23,127 nt of DNA. Source: RGIG464 sp045643185. Its GTDB lineage: Bacteria > Myxococcota_A > Bradymonadia > UBA4248. Positions 1 to 7,386 of the stretch are shown in pieces (position 1 is the first letter of the stretch; the number at the start of each line of letters is the position of its first letter). Position numbers and translations under genes: made by a program. The notes under the pieces are model-generated. The model was not told the DNA's origin and ran no database searches. It worked only from the letters and a program-made list of their open reading frames with translations. The stretch covers positions 1-23,127 of the forward strand of contig JAZUKH010000153.1 in the NCBI GenBank assembly GCA_045643185.1, read 5' to 3'.

Positions 1-37
1 AAAAAACGGCGGCAATTGGCAAAGCCAATACCCGCCG
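1..37 (-). terminator. Rho-independent terminator, minus strand
   Basis: On the minus strand two arms (24-37 and 7-20) form a stem of 6 + 6 bp with a 2x2 internal mismatch and a 3-nt loop (21-23). Six U residues follow (plus-strand A run 1-6). It is the first strong terminator after the DUF6273 gene, about 165 nt past that stop codon. A second small hairpin (ATTGCC/GGCAAT) lies just upstream at about 49-63. Confidence 0.65.
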
Positions 38-202
38 TGCGAAGCCGTATTGCCACAGGCAATAGGCGGCGCCACCATAAAAAGATGCGTTAAAATTCAG
101 GCAGTTTCGTTTTCGAGAGAATGTGTGGTGTAAAGTCCTTATTGTTTTGAGTACACCAGTCTGGAGAAAATATATAATTATATAATAGTTATTAGATGTA
201 TC
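38..202. other. Gene-free 3' region after the DUF6273 gene
   Basis: No ORF with coding character is seen. Positions 38-75 hold GC-rich short palindromes, including ATTGCC-aca-GGCAAT. Positions 80-202 are AT-rich and otherwise featureless. This is probably the 3' untranslated part of the DUF6273 transcript, ending at the terminator at 1-37. Confidence 0.4.
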
Positions 203-1177
203 TTAGTTACAAGTATTCGTGGTTTCGTCATAAATTTCACCCGTTCCGCAAGTGGCTTTAGGGACACACACACCGGATGCATTCAGGAAACCGCTGCAAG
301 TACAGGAATTTGTCGTGCCTGTCCAAAGATTGTCGGTATCGCAGGCACAGGTGCGTGATGTTGAATTATAAGTTTCGTTCTTTTCACATTCGAGTGCACC
401 TGGATCAAAATACATCCATAAAACGGGACGAACAGATAGGTTTGAAGTGTTGACCTTGCTGCCAACTAAGTCGACGGAACCAGTGTAGGTGATAGATGCA
501 ACATAGTTTTGGTAAATTCCTGGAGTCCTGCCCCAATAATAAGTGTAATTATTTTGTACACTGGCACCCTTAGCTTGAGCGTATGGCGTAGCAGCAGCCT
601 TACTTTTTGGATTTTGGCTAAACTCTTTATCTTTTACTTCGACGGCGCTGAGCAGGTAGATTTTGTCTTTAGTCGCGTTGCCGGAATCATTATTCGGATA
701 ATTTGTGTTTTTATCGGCAGAAACAACTGATTCGGCGATTTGAGTCTGTTCAGTTGTTGAGAATGCAATGTCCAGGAAGTTATCTTCACTTTTGCTGAAG
801 TCTTTTTCATTAAAGTTGGATGATGCGTTATAGCCGTTCAGCCACGAACGAATCGTGCTCTTTTCCCAGGTAATGTCGATATCCGTTTCGTTGTATGGCT
901 TTACGTCGAGTGCTTTTTCGCTAATGACGAATACTTTGCCTTTTGTAGCATCAATTTTCAGTACGAGCCAATCGATGGGTTCTTTGCCATTGGTTGTGAT
1001 GTTATCCTGTTCGTAGTGACCAAAGGGGAATGTGTCGCCAAATTTATGACAGGTGTTCATGGCTGCGTAATAGAATTCTTCAGCTGCACACGTGGTGATT
1101 TCATCACATTCATTTGTGGCCGCATTATAGAATTCTTCTACAAAGCCATATATGGAGATATGGCAGTCGAAAAACAT
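203..1177 (-). CDS. DUF6273-domain protein with Cys-rich flanking repeats
   Basis: Residues about 48-258 match the DUF6273 pattern. It starts with FGHYEQDN and IDWLVL, continues with VFVISEKALDVKPYN, W-x(4)-T-x-R-x-WLN, DKIYLLS and AxPYAxAxGA, and ends with SVRPVLWM. Flanking it are short Cys-containing repeats: EEFYNAATNEC and EEFYYAAMNTC at residues 14-43, then C-rich segments at 264-324 ending in IYDETTNTC. Such modules are usual in extracellular proteins, but no signal peptide is visible from this start. An in-frame TAG lies directly before the ATG, so no upstream extension is possible in this frame. The gene may be a 5'-truncated copy of a longer secreted protein, or may begin at a noncanonical site. 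It is more AT-rich than genes after 3600. Biochemical role is unknown; the DUF6273 call is confident, the start less so. Confidence 0.75.
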   Translation of the reverse strand: MFFDCHISIYGFVEEFYNAATNECDEITTCAAEEFYYAAMNTCHKFGDTFPFGHYEQDNITTNGKEPIDWLVLKIDATKGKVFVISEKALDVKPYNETDIDITWEKSTIRSWLNGYNASSNFNEKDFSKSEDNFLDIAFSTTEQTQIAESVVSADKNTNYPNNDSGNATKDKIYLLSAVEVKDKEFSQNPKSKAAATPYAQAKGASVQNNYTYYWGRTPGIYQNYVASITYTGSVDLVGSKVNTSNLSVRPVLWMYFDPGALECEKNETYNSTSRTCACDTDNLWTGTTNSCTCSGFLNASGVCVPKATCGTGEIYDETTNTCN

Positions 1178-1181
1178 CTAC

Positions 1182-1210
1182 ATTATAGCCAACGCGTATT
1201 TGCAATACAA
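1182..1210 (-). promoter_or_regulatory. Sigma70-type promoter of the DUF6273 gene
   Basis: On the minus strand TTGTAT (-35, 1205-1210) is followed by a 17-nt spacer and a perfect TATAAT (-10, 1182-1187). The annotated ATG (1177-1175) is only 4 nt past the -10 box. Transcription would therefore begin at or near the start codon, giving a leaderless mRNA or pointing to a start further inside the ORF. Confidence 0.55.
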
Positions 1211-1364
1211 ATAGCGCTGTCTGCGAGCCGTATTCGTAGCGTGAATAGGCGAGTGCATTTTCAAAATCTGAAAATGATTTGTTTTGTTGTTTTGGGTGCT
1301 CGTCACGGCAAAGCTCTCAAAGGTCTTCTAGAGAGATATTTTAAATAATTTTATATAAGGTTGC

Positions 1365-1466
1365 GGTTGCTATGGCGTTCGCCATACGCAACTCGCGCTC
1401 CGGCTATCGGCTTGAGCCGACACGCCTTCGCAACGCCCGCTATCGCAGTACGATACGCGGGCTGTT
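1365..1466. repeat. Cluster of three GC-rich palindromes (REP-like)
   Basis: Three consecutive hairpins can be drawn: ATGGCG-tt-CGCCAT inside GTTGC/GCAAC arms; CGGCTTGAGCCG; and GCCCGC-t-ATCG-cagta-CGAT-a-CGCGGGC. The GC content contrasts with the AT-rich flanks. It resembles an extragenic palindromic cluster; no second copy of this exact arrangement was seen in the window. Confidence 0.45.
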
Positions 1467-1470
1467 TAAT

Positions 1471-1537
1471 ATAAAGTGTCAGGCTTAATGAAGTTGTACC
1501 CTAAGTCGAATCGTCCTTGATTTGGGGTACACTTTAT
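1471..1537. repeat. Nested inverted repeat overlapping a stop codon
   Basis: The outer arms ATAAAGTGT (1471-1479) and ACACTTTAT (1529-1537) enclose a second pair, TGTACCC (1495-1501) and GGGTACA (1525-1531). The right outer arm overlaps the stop of the beta-domain protein gene (1534-1536). It may act as a 3' stability hairpin or a weak terminator; no clean U-run follows on the minus strand. Confidence 0.45.
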
Positions 1538-3552
1538 TTACCTGGTTGCGTCGTGACTGCTTGTGCAGTTTCATATCGTGATTTTATGGCAGCTAAATGT
1601 TCGGTTGCTTTTTTAACATATTCATTGTTGATACTAAATTCAGATCCTTGAGTTATCGAATTATAATAAAATTGAGCTGCCTTATTATCGAATTGAGCTG
1701 CATAATTGAACACTAATTGACGATATTGTGGGATACTTTCTGGAGAAAGTTCCGGGGGAATTGGAGCCGATTGCATAAACTCGGAGATTTTTTCGAAGGC
1801 AGAACCTAATTTGAAAGAACAGGCAACCTTGAGTTCTGGATCGCTTGTCCGACTAATAATGTCGGTATATGCTGGGACAAATTTTTGTACCATGTCGCCT
1901 GCGGTCGCTATGTAATTTTCCATATCTTTATTTATATCGTCGGAGAAGCTGTCAGTCTCTAAATATGCATTAAACATATCCAGCGCCTCATTGGCTTTGT
2001 CATAGCAATCGGCAATGGCATCTTCCATTTCAGAAGGATCGGCATTTGTCGGAAAATCACACATGACGACTTCAGTCGGAAGGGCCGGCATGAGATTAAC
2101 AAATTCTGTGTCACCCATGCTAAGATGAACAGGCTTGGATTTATATTTTTTCCTCTTTTCGTTTTTAGAATCTTTTGCTTCACCTTCGAATGTGTAGGTA
2201 CCGGGTTTGAGATTTTCCACGGAGAAAGAGTCCGAGGTTGTTTTAAACCAACCTTTGATCTCATTCTGACCGTCGTCAGAATCGTATGTGTATTGATACT
2301 TCCCTTCCACAAAAGGTGTATCAGAAGGCGATAGGTTGAACTTGACATTCAGTTTTCCGTAAGGCTTGAGCGTCAATGTGACGGCATTTCCACTCATGAC
2401 ACGCATAGAAGTGGAGGTTTCGCCGTCTGCTGAGACCGCCGTGAATAAATAAGGGCCAGCGGTCAGTTCTGGCATGTCATAAGTTCCGTTCTTCAGTTCT
2501 TTTTGATAAACAAGGCGATCTGACTCAATATCCGTGATCGAGACCGTTGAAAGAATGGGTTCTCGGCCCGTTATGTTATTCACTGTCAGTGAAATGCCTT
2601 CGATCGGTGTCAGATAGATATCGTATTTTAGCTCTGTTTTACTGCCAGTTGTGAGGTTGATATCGTTAATTTTGTAATTATCGGAAGATGTCTTTACGCG
2701 TATTTCACTCGCGAGGAACGCAGGAAACTGATAGGCACCAAGTTCGTCAGCCTGGGTTTCAAAAATGACTTCGTCGTCTCTAATGAGTTCAACCTTGGCA
2801 TTTGGTAGTGGTTCTCTCGTTCTTATATCGTAAATGCCGCCAAAGAGTGTGAGTCCATGACTTAAGGGAATGTCGCCTAAATCTTCAGTTTTTCCAGGTT
2901 CAAGCACAATATCGGAAAGCGTCAAATCAGGAAAGCCGTCGGCGGAAATTACGAGCTTCGACGTCCCGGCATAAGCCATATCAAATATGAAATCGCCGTT
3001 GTCGTTGGTTGTTAGCGATTTGAAGTCGTAATTTTCTGCTCCGGAAGCATCGATTTGATAAGTAAGTTTAATATTTGCTGCGATCCCCGAGTCTTCGTAA
3101 GTGACTCGGCCGATCATTCTACTTTCTGGCCAGAGCTCTATATCTTGTACGACATCATTGACATTATTCTGTGTGTCCAAGGATACCAGGTGAGAAATAT
3201 CATTTTTTCCGCGAGGAACGTAGCCGGTTAAAGACGCTGTGAGATCGTATGAATCAACCTCATCAACGTTGATATCAAATTGGTAGTTTCCGTCGTCATC
3301 ACAAGTGATTGTTTGGGTATTCTGGTGGGATGACGCCAGTGAGACCGTAGCGGTCAATGATTTGTGACTGACACCATCCGTAACACGTCCGTTGATCGAA
3401 AAGATTGATGTTTCTGTGGAATCCGCTGATAGATCTTGTTCGCTTTCTTCAACGAGCGTACTTTGTGTGTCTGTTCCTGATGAGATCATGAAATACGCAG
3501 CTGCAGCGATAATGGCAATACAAATAATGAGTACTGGATATTTGGCTTTCAT
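1534..3552 (-). CDS. Membrane-anchored protein with repeated carboxypeptidase-regulatory-like beta domains
   Basis: The start at 3552 (MKAKYPVLII) is preferred over an ATG 9 codons upstream, because AGAGG lies 5 nt before it and the hydrophobic segment at residues 6-23 then sits at the N-terminus. That segment is a signal anchor or uncleaved signal peptide. About five beta-sandwich-like modules follow, at roughly 52-110, 146-225, 235-310, 318-400 and 407-490. Several carry the CarboxypepD_reg-like pattern: G-x-V/I-x-D at the start, a P/A-x-x-x-V strand, then D-x-x-G-x-Y/F-x-F (DDDGNYQF, NDNGDFIF, DELGAYQF). Residues from about 500 to 672 look helical and end in QPGK. The protein is predicted to face the periplasm or outside; function is unknown. 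It lies 42 bp after the NAD-kinase-like gene, probably co-transcribed, and is more AT-rich than that gene. Confidence 0.75.
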   Translation of the reverse strand: MKAKYPVLIICIAIIAAAAYFMISSGTDTQSTLVEESEQDLSADSTETSIFSINGRVTDGVSHKSLTATVSLASSHQNTQTITCDDDGNYQFDINVDEVDSYDLTASLTGYVPRGKNDISHLVSLDTQNNVNDVVQDIELWPESRMIGRVTYEDSGIAANIKLTYQIDASGAENYDFKSLTTNDNGDFIFDMAYAGTSKLVISADGFPDLTLSDIVLEPGKTEDLGDIPLSHGLTLFGGIYDIRTREPLPNAKVELIRDDEVIFETQADELGAYQFPAFLASEIRVKTSSDNYKINDINLTTGSKTELKYDIYLTPIEGISLTVNNITGREPILSTVSITDIESDRLVYQKELKNGTYDMPELTAGPYLFTAVSADGETSTSMRVMSGNAVTLTLKPYGKLNVKFNLSPSDTPFVEGKYQYTYDSDDGQNEIKGWFKTTSDSFSVENLKPGTYTFEGEAKDSKNEKRKKYKSKPVHLSMGDTEFVNLMPALPTEVVMCDFPTNADPSEMEDAIADCYDKANEALDMFNAYLETDSFSDDINKDMENYIATAGDMVQKFVPAYTDIISRTSDPELKVACSFKLGSAFEKISEFMQSAPIPPELSPESIPQYRQLVFNYAAQFDNKAAQFYYNSITQGSEFSINNEYVKKATEHLAAIKSRYETAQAVTTQPGK

Positions 3553-3594
3553 TTGAACCTCTAAGTCATGCGCGAACAAAGACGCAGGTGGCGA

Positions 3595-4392
3595 TCAGCT
3601 TTTTACCGATTGGACGACGTTAAGCGGTGTTGCGCTGGTGACACGCAGTTTGTCGCCGCAGCCGAGTTCGGTGTGCCACAGATCGCCATCGCCGAAGGCG
3701 AGTGAGTGGCTGGTAATCACGAATTCTGGGGAGTCGTCGGGCAAAAACACGTGTTCTAGGGTAGGATTCGTGACGTCCGCAAAACAGAATTCGCGCACGC
3801 GATACATAAAATGTGGATCATCATTTGGCAACGGATGGGCGCCAGCCGCACGAGCGGCTGCGTGTGAGCCGACGGCTGTTGCGATCCAAATGCCTGATGA
3901 GCAGTGGCACTCAGTTTGGCCGTTGAGATGAATGGCATAGCGTGATGCTCGCGCCGGGCACGGGTGGGCAAGTAAAATGTCGTTATAGGCAGGTGCACCA
4001 ATGGGTTGGTCGTTCACCAACAGCTGAAGACGTGGTCGCACGACCACGTGGCATGCTCCAGTACGGAGCTTTTCGACGAGTGTTTTTGCATTCGCGGCGT
4101 CGTCGGTACACAGGTAGCCGACGCTATCGTCGGAGAGGCGCAGGCTTAACAGTGGCGTCGTCGTGACCTGGTGCGCGACGGCGAGCGTCGTGCCGTCGCC
4201 GCCGGCGACGATGACGAGCGACGAACGCGATGCCAGGTCTGGGGTAAAGTCGTCACGACCAACGCGTTCCACCGACCAGTGCGCCGAAAGCGCTTGGTAC
4301 AAAGCCTCTATGCGTGTTTGCAGGTAGGGATGACGCGCCAACGACTGGGCTGGATAGACCAGGGTTAGGCGAGATTCTGGAGTAAGCTGCAT
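3595..4392 (-). CDS. Divergent NAD-kinase-family protein
   Basis: The protein has 265 residues. The diagnostic GGDGT motif is at residues 64-68 after a hydrophobic strand (SLVIVA), as in the ATP-NAD kinase/diacylglycerol kinase superfamily. YNDILL (136-141) occupies the place of the NAD kinase N-E/D motif. SSGIWIATAVGSHAAARAAGA (starting at 165) corresponds to the family's G-D-G-x-x-x-S-T-P-x-G-S-T-A-Y region, but several usually conserved residues are changed. Expected reaction if active: ATP-dependent phosphorylation of NAD to NADP in the cytoplasm. Because of the divergence the substrate could differ, and a canonical nadK may exist elsewhere. An AGGA lies upstream of the ATG. It sits between the metallopeptidase gene (33 bp before) and the beta-domain protein gene (42 bp after), suggesting one transcript. 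Confidence 0.7.
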   Translation of the reverse strand: MQLTPESRLTLVYPAQSLARHPYLQTRIEALYQALSAHWSVERVGRDDFTPDLASRSSLVIVAGGDGTTLAVAHQVTTTPLLSLRLSDDSVGYLCTDDAANAKTLVEKLRTGACHVVVRPRLQLLVNDQPIGAPAYNDILLAHPCPARASRYAIHLNGQTECHCSSGIWIATAVGSHAAARAAGAHPLPNDDPHFMYRVREFCFADVTNPTLEHVFLPDDSPEFVITSHSLAFGDGDLWHTELGCGDKLRVTSATPLNVVQSVKS

Positions 4393-4425
4393 AAAAGGTC
4401 CTAAATTCGGTGGAAAACGCGCAAA

Positions 4426-5343
4426 TTAGTTTTCAAGCGTGTTGAGCGAATTGTAAACATAGGTCTCGCAGTCAGCCGTGTTGCCGGATGCAAAGCCCTG
4501 TTTGAACCATTTTTGACGCATTTTGGCCGAACCATGGCTGAACGTGTCACGACGTGTGTTGCCGAGCGTATCGTCGCCAACCGAGTTGGCAGCTTTGAAC
4601 GCTTCCATGAAGTCCGTGGATTCGAGCGATTTGAACGTCGAGTTTTCGACGTTGCCCCAAACCCCGGCGTAGCAGTCGGCCTGCAATTCGATCTGGACCG
4701 AAACGAGGTTGGATTCCGCCGTTTTGCCCTGCTTTTTGAGCGTCTGTTCCTTGGTCTGATATTTGGCCAGGTCGCCCAGCAAATACTGAATGTGGTGCCC
4801 CACTTCGTGTGCAATGACGTACGCAAAGGCAAAGTCACCATCGGCACCGAGTGTGCGCTTCATCGTCGTCAAAAACGCCAGATCAAGATACACAGTCTGG
4901 TCGACCGGGCAATAGAACGGACCGCTACTCGCCGTGGCGTTGCCGCATCCCGACGTCGTTTGGTCTGAAAATACCGTCATTTTCGGAGCTTTGTAAGTCT
5001 TGCCGGCTTTTTTGAAGATCGTCGTCCACACGTCTTCCGTACTGGCTAAGACCTGCGAGGTAAAGGTGAACAATTCGTCTTCGTTCGCAAAATCCTTGCT
5101 GTTCTTATAGAACTCCGGATTTTTCTCGTTCGTGCTCGTGGTCGTTGTGGTGGTCGTCTGCGTCGTGCCACCGCCGGAGAGTTTTGAAACCATGGCGGGA
5201 TCAACGTTTCCGCCACTTACAAAGAAGTAGATGAGCACAGCTACGATGCCGAGTCCGCCGACGCCACCGGCGGCTTTGGTCGTGGTGCTTATGCGTCGCT
5301 GGTCGTTGACGTTGGAACTGGTACGGCGATTGGTCATTTTCAT
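4426..5343 (-). CDS. ypfJ: YpfJ-type neutral zinc metallopeptidase
   Basis: The protein has 305 residues, near the usual length of the family (Zn_peptidase, PF04228). A basic, Ser/Thr-rich N-terminus is followed by one membrane segment (about 27-43). A Thr-rich linker (60-72) comes next, then the peptidase domain. The zinc site HEVGHH is at 179-184 (H179, E180, H183), and ELQADCYAG at 219-227 supplies the downstream acidic motif typical of YpfJ. SGCGNA and GPFYCP (131-146) are also family hallmarks. It is probably an inner-membrane protein with the domain outside the cytoplasm. Substrate is unknown for the family. Start: ATG at 5343, with a second ATG two codons on; a GGAG lies 11 nt upstream, slightly far. 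It is the first gene of a likely three-gene unit. Confidence 0.88.
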   Translation of the reverse strand: MKMTNRRTSSNVNDQRRISTTTKAAGGVGGLGIVAVLIYFFVSGGNVDPAMVSKLSGGGTTQTTTTTTTSTNEKNPEFYKNSKDFANEDELFTFTSQVLASTEDVWTTIFKKAGKTYKAPKMTVFSDQTTSGCGNATASSGPFYCPVDQTVYLDLAFLTTMKRTLGADGDFAFAYVIAHEVGHHIQYLLGDLAKYQTKEQTLKKQGKTAESNLVSVQIELQADCYAGVWGNVENSTFKSLESTDFMEAFKAANSVGDDTLGNTRRDTFSHGSAKMRQKWFKQGFASGNTADCETYVYNSLNTLEN

Positions 5344-5407
5344 GGTAATGATGACTCCAGATAGGATCGGGTTGAATAAACAGTTTTAGCGAATTGACTG
5401 GGTGTTT

Positions 5408-5480
5408 GGCCCTGCCAGGCGAAGGGGTAGCGGCGTATTTCCGAAGGAAATAGCCGCGTAGGGGGAGACTTCCCCCTCCC
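5408..5480. repeat. Palindromic repeat R1, copy A (short form)
   Basis: This shares flanks with 16508-16617 and, in inverse orientation, 23031-23127. It begins with CCCTGCCAGGCG then a GGGGTAG motif, has a core hairpin ATTTCC-gaa-GGAAAT, and ends with CGCGTAGGGGGAGACTTCC (5455-5473) plus further C residues. The last part folds as GGGGGA/TCCCCC. It abuts the stop codon of the cytidylate-kinase-like gene. This copy lacks the long internal hairpin of copies B and C. Confidence 0.8.
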
Positions 5481-5481
5481 A

Positions 5482-6087
5482 TCAAGAATTGACGAGTTGG
5501 GCGATGATCGGGGCGATGTCTTTGATGACGACGTTTGTGGTGTTGATGCAGTAGTCGTAGTTGAGCCGATCTCCCCAGGCTTGGCCGGTGTAATCGCTGT
5601 AAAAGCGCGCACGGTCTTTGTCGATGCGCAGGATGTGTTTTCGGATCTCTTTTTCGGTGAGGTCTTCGGCGGATTTGTTTCGCTCGATGCAGCGTTTGAC
5701 GCGGCTTTCGATGTCGGCATAGACGAATAGGCGTCTCGGATTCATGTCTCGCAGGATGTAGTTTGCGCAGCGGCCGACGATGACGCACGAGGATCTGTTG
5801 GCCAGATCTCGGATGATGTCGCTTTGCGCGCCGTAGATCGACTGCATTTGCTGGATGTGGTAGTCGGCGGTCAACATGAAGGTCTGGCCGATGGTGATCG
5901 GGAAGAGCTGTGGGTGTTTGCCGTCCATGATCTGTTGAACATATTCTTCAGACATGGAGGTGTGTTTTGCAATTTCGGCGAGGATTTCCTTGTCGTAGTA
6001 ATCGATCTGTAGAGCTTCGGCGATGCGGCGGCCCAGTTCACGTCCACCACTACCGAATTCACGTCCAATCGTAATAACTTTGTTCAT
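5482..6087 (-). CDS. Cytidylate-kinase-like family protein
   Basis: Start at 6087 (MNKVITIGRE) is chosen because AGGAG lies 7 nt upstream; an ATG 11 codons earlier lacks this. The product is 201 residues, as expected for the cytidylate-kinase-like family (PF13189). The N-terminus ITIGREFGSGGRELGRR carries the family's P-loop variant G-x-x-x-G-S-G-G. Other family features are the conserved IDYYDKEIL segment, SCVIVGRCANYIL in the middle, and an R-rich lid-type region RRLFVYADIESRVKR. It is a predicted nucleotide-binding phosphotransferase, but the real substrate of this family is not established; it is not the canonical Cmk. It lies downstream of a 317-bp intergenic region and is followed at its stop codon by repeat R1 copy A. 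Confidence 0.8.
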   Translation of the reverse strand: MNKVITIGREFGSGGRELGRRIAEALQIDYYDKEILAEIAKHTSMSEEYVQQIMDGKHPQLFPITIGQTFMLTADYHIQQMQSIYGAQSDIIRDLANRSSCVIVGRCANYILRDMNPRRLFVYADIESRVKRCIERNKSAEDLTEKEIRKHILRIDKDRARFYSDYTGQAWGDRLNYDYCINTTNVVIKDIAPIIAQLVNS

Positions 6088-6404
6088 GATCTGACTCCTG
6101 AAGACAGGGAAATAACTCAAATGGCGACGCCATTGTGGAAGAAGTCGTGTGGAAAGGGATTTTAGGCGTTTTGACGAGATTTCACACCGATTATTTTTTC
6201 AAAAAAGTTACAACGCAGTCGGGGGCAACTCTTTTTTGTTTGGTGTTCATTTTTGAAAACATTTTTTGAGCAGGCCTAGGCCTGCGGCATGCAGGGGCAG
6301 TCGCTAACTTGCCTTCGGCTTTGCTAAGGCTGAGAATTTTGTATTTTTGACCAGACAATCAAAGACTTGGCTGAATAGTAACTCAAAAAAACTGTTTTGG
6401 GTGT
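6088..6404. other. 317-bp intergenic region with repeat R2
   Basis: This lies between the xdhC-family stop and the cytidylate-kinase-like start, both on the minus strand. It contains the dispersed repeat R2 (6266-6360), an A/T-rich stretch (6190-6265) and a perfect inverted repeat AATGGCG-a-CGCCATT (6120-6134) in the likely leader of the downstream gene. A TAAAAT (-10-like, 6159-6164, minus) is present without a convincing -35. No ORF seen. Confidence 0.5.
6266..6360. repeat. Dispersed repeat R2, copy 1
   Basis: This starts with the perfect palindrome GCAGGCCTAGGCCTGC (6270-6285) and continues with GGC-at-GCAGGGG. It then has GTCGCTAACTTGCCTTCGGC and an AAGGCTGAGA segment, ending in TTTTTGACCAGACAAT. 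The same blocks in the same order occur at 16199-16484, interrupted there by extra hairpins. No coding content. Confidence 0.75.
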
Positions 6405-7226
6405 TTAGAAAACGACGGGTTTTTTGTACTTCATGGCGTTTGAAATATCGCGACCGTACCGAATGGCTTGAATTTCGGCGGCGATAGCGACGGCGATCTC
6501 GTCGGGGGATTGTCCACCGGGGGCGAGTCCGATGGGGGCATTGACTTTTTCGAGGGCTTCACGGGGTGTGCCGTTTTGGACGAGTTCGGTGAAAACACGC
6601 GAGAGTTTTTTGGCGCTTCCGATCAGTCCGATGTATTTGGCGTTGAGTTCGGGTTGTTCGAGCAGACCTGTGAGGCAGTCGAGGTCGCCTTCGTGACCGT
6701 GAGTGACGATGACGAACCATGCGTCCTTTGGGAAGTCGAGGCATTTGACGTCGGTGTAGGCGCTGACCTGCATGGTTTCATTGGCGAGTGGGTGTCGAGT
6801 GAAGTTTGCGTAATCGGCGCGATTGTCGATGACGGTGACGCTGAAACCGGTTTTTGCCATGATCTCGGTGAGTGCGTGCCCGATGTGTCCGCCGCCAAAG
6901 ATGTAGAGCAGCGGTGCGGGTTGGAAGGTTTCGATGAGGAGGTCTGCGTGACCGCCGCATGCCATGCCGTTGCCGCCCTGTGCTTCGTCGGTGAGGTCGA
7001 CCGAGACGGTTTGTACGGCGATGCGTCGTGCGATGGCTTCGCGCGCCATTTTTTGAGCATCGAACTCGAGTTTTCCGCCGCCCAGGCTGCCCCAAGCGTT
7101 GTCGGCCGTGACGGCCATTTTGAAGGCGGTTCGGCCGGGTGAGCTTTCGGTGGCGTGAATGATGGTGACCACAGCAAACGGGCACCCCGTTTGTTCAAGT
7201 TCAGCTATTTTTTGAAAGATCGACAT
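6405..7226 (-). CDS. XdhC/CoxI family protein
   Basis: This is a 273-residue protein with both XdhC domains. The N-terminal part has S-S-P-G-R-T-A-x-K-M (28-37), GSLGGGKLE (46-54) and GMACGGHADLLIE (87-99, with the conserved Cys90). The C-terminal Rossmann part has LLYIFGGGHIG (106-116), an aspartate after the second strand (VIDNRADYA), VTHGHEGDL, IGLIGSAKK and PIGLAPGGQSPDEIAVAIAAEI from 231. XdhC proteins bind and deliver sulfurated molybdenum cofactor to xanthine-dehydrogenase-like hydroxylases. No hydroxylase subunit or cofactor gene is in this window, so its client is unknown. Start: ATG at 7226 gives the usual family N-terminus (MSIFQKIAEL); an in-frame TTG at 7274 is possible but less likely. 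The Shine-Dalgarno sequence is weak for both. Confidence 0.88.
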   Translation of the reverse strand: MSIFQKIAELEQTGCPFAVVTIIHATESSPGRTAFKMAVTADNAWGSLGGGKLEFDAQKMAREAIARRIAVQTVSVDLTDEAQGGNGMACGGHADLLIETFQPAPLLYIFGGGHIGHALTEIMAKTGFSVTVIDNRADYANFTRHPLANETMQVSAYTDVKCLDFPKDAWFVIVTHGHEGDLDCLTGLLEQPELNAKYIGLIGSAKKLSRVFTELVQNGTPREALEKVNAPIGLAPGGQSPDEIAVAIAAEIQAIRYGRDISNAMKYKKPVVF

Positions 7227-7386
7227 GTTGGATGGCTCAATTTGGGGAGGTAAGGGAGGCTTGGCGTGGGTCAATGGGACGTTGCTTTTTAACCTCGTCT
7301 TCCTTGCTTAGTGAGGGGCGTATGGGCATGCACGATGTCTGGCATGCTCGCTGCGTTTTGCCCTGATTTGTTTTGTGGCAAGGGGG

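Larger units (their letters stand above)
1178..1533. other. Intergenic region with promoter and hairpin cluster
   Basis: This 356-bp gap separates the beta-domain protein gene from the DUF6273 gene. It contains the DUF6273 promoter (1182-1210), an AT-rich stretch (1211-1360), a run of GC-rich palindromes (1365-1466) and a nested inverted repeat (1471-1537) overlapping the upstream gene's stop. No credible ORF or RNA gene was seen. Confidence 0.5.

Noticed and set aside
1016..1348. Plus-strand ORF of 110 codons over the DUF6273 gene start
   Set aside because: It overlaps the start and promoter of the minus-strand gene, has no ribosome binding site and no protein-like pattern.
4513..4968. Plus-strand ORF of 151 codons inside the zinc peptidase gene
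   Set aside because: It is antisense to a gene with clear HExxH peptidase motifs; its Arg/Val/Phe-rich composition is that of a shadow frame.
6468..7142. Plus-strand ORF of 224 codons antisense to the XdhC-family gene
   Set aside because: It is a mirror of biased codon use; the opposite strand has complete XdhC motifs.
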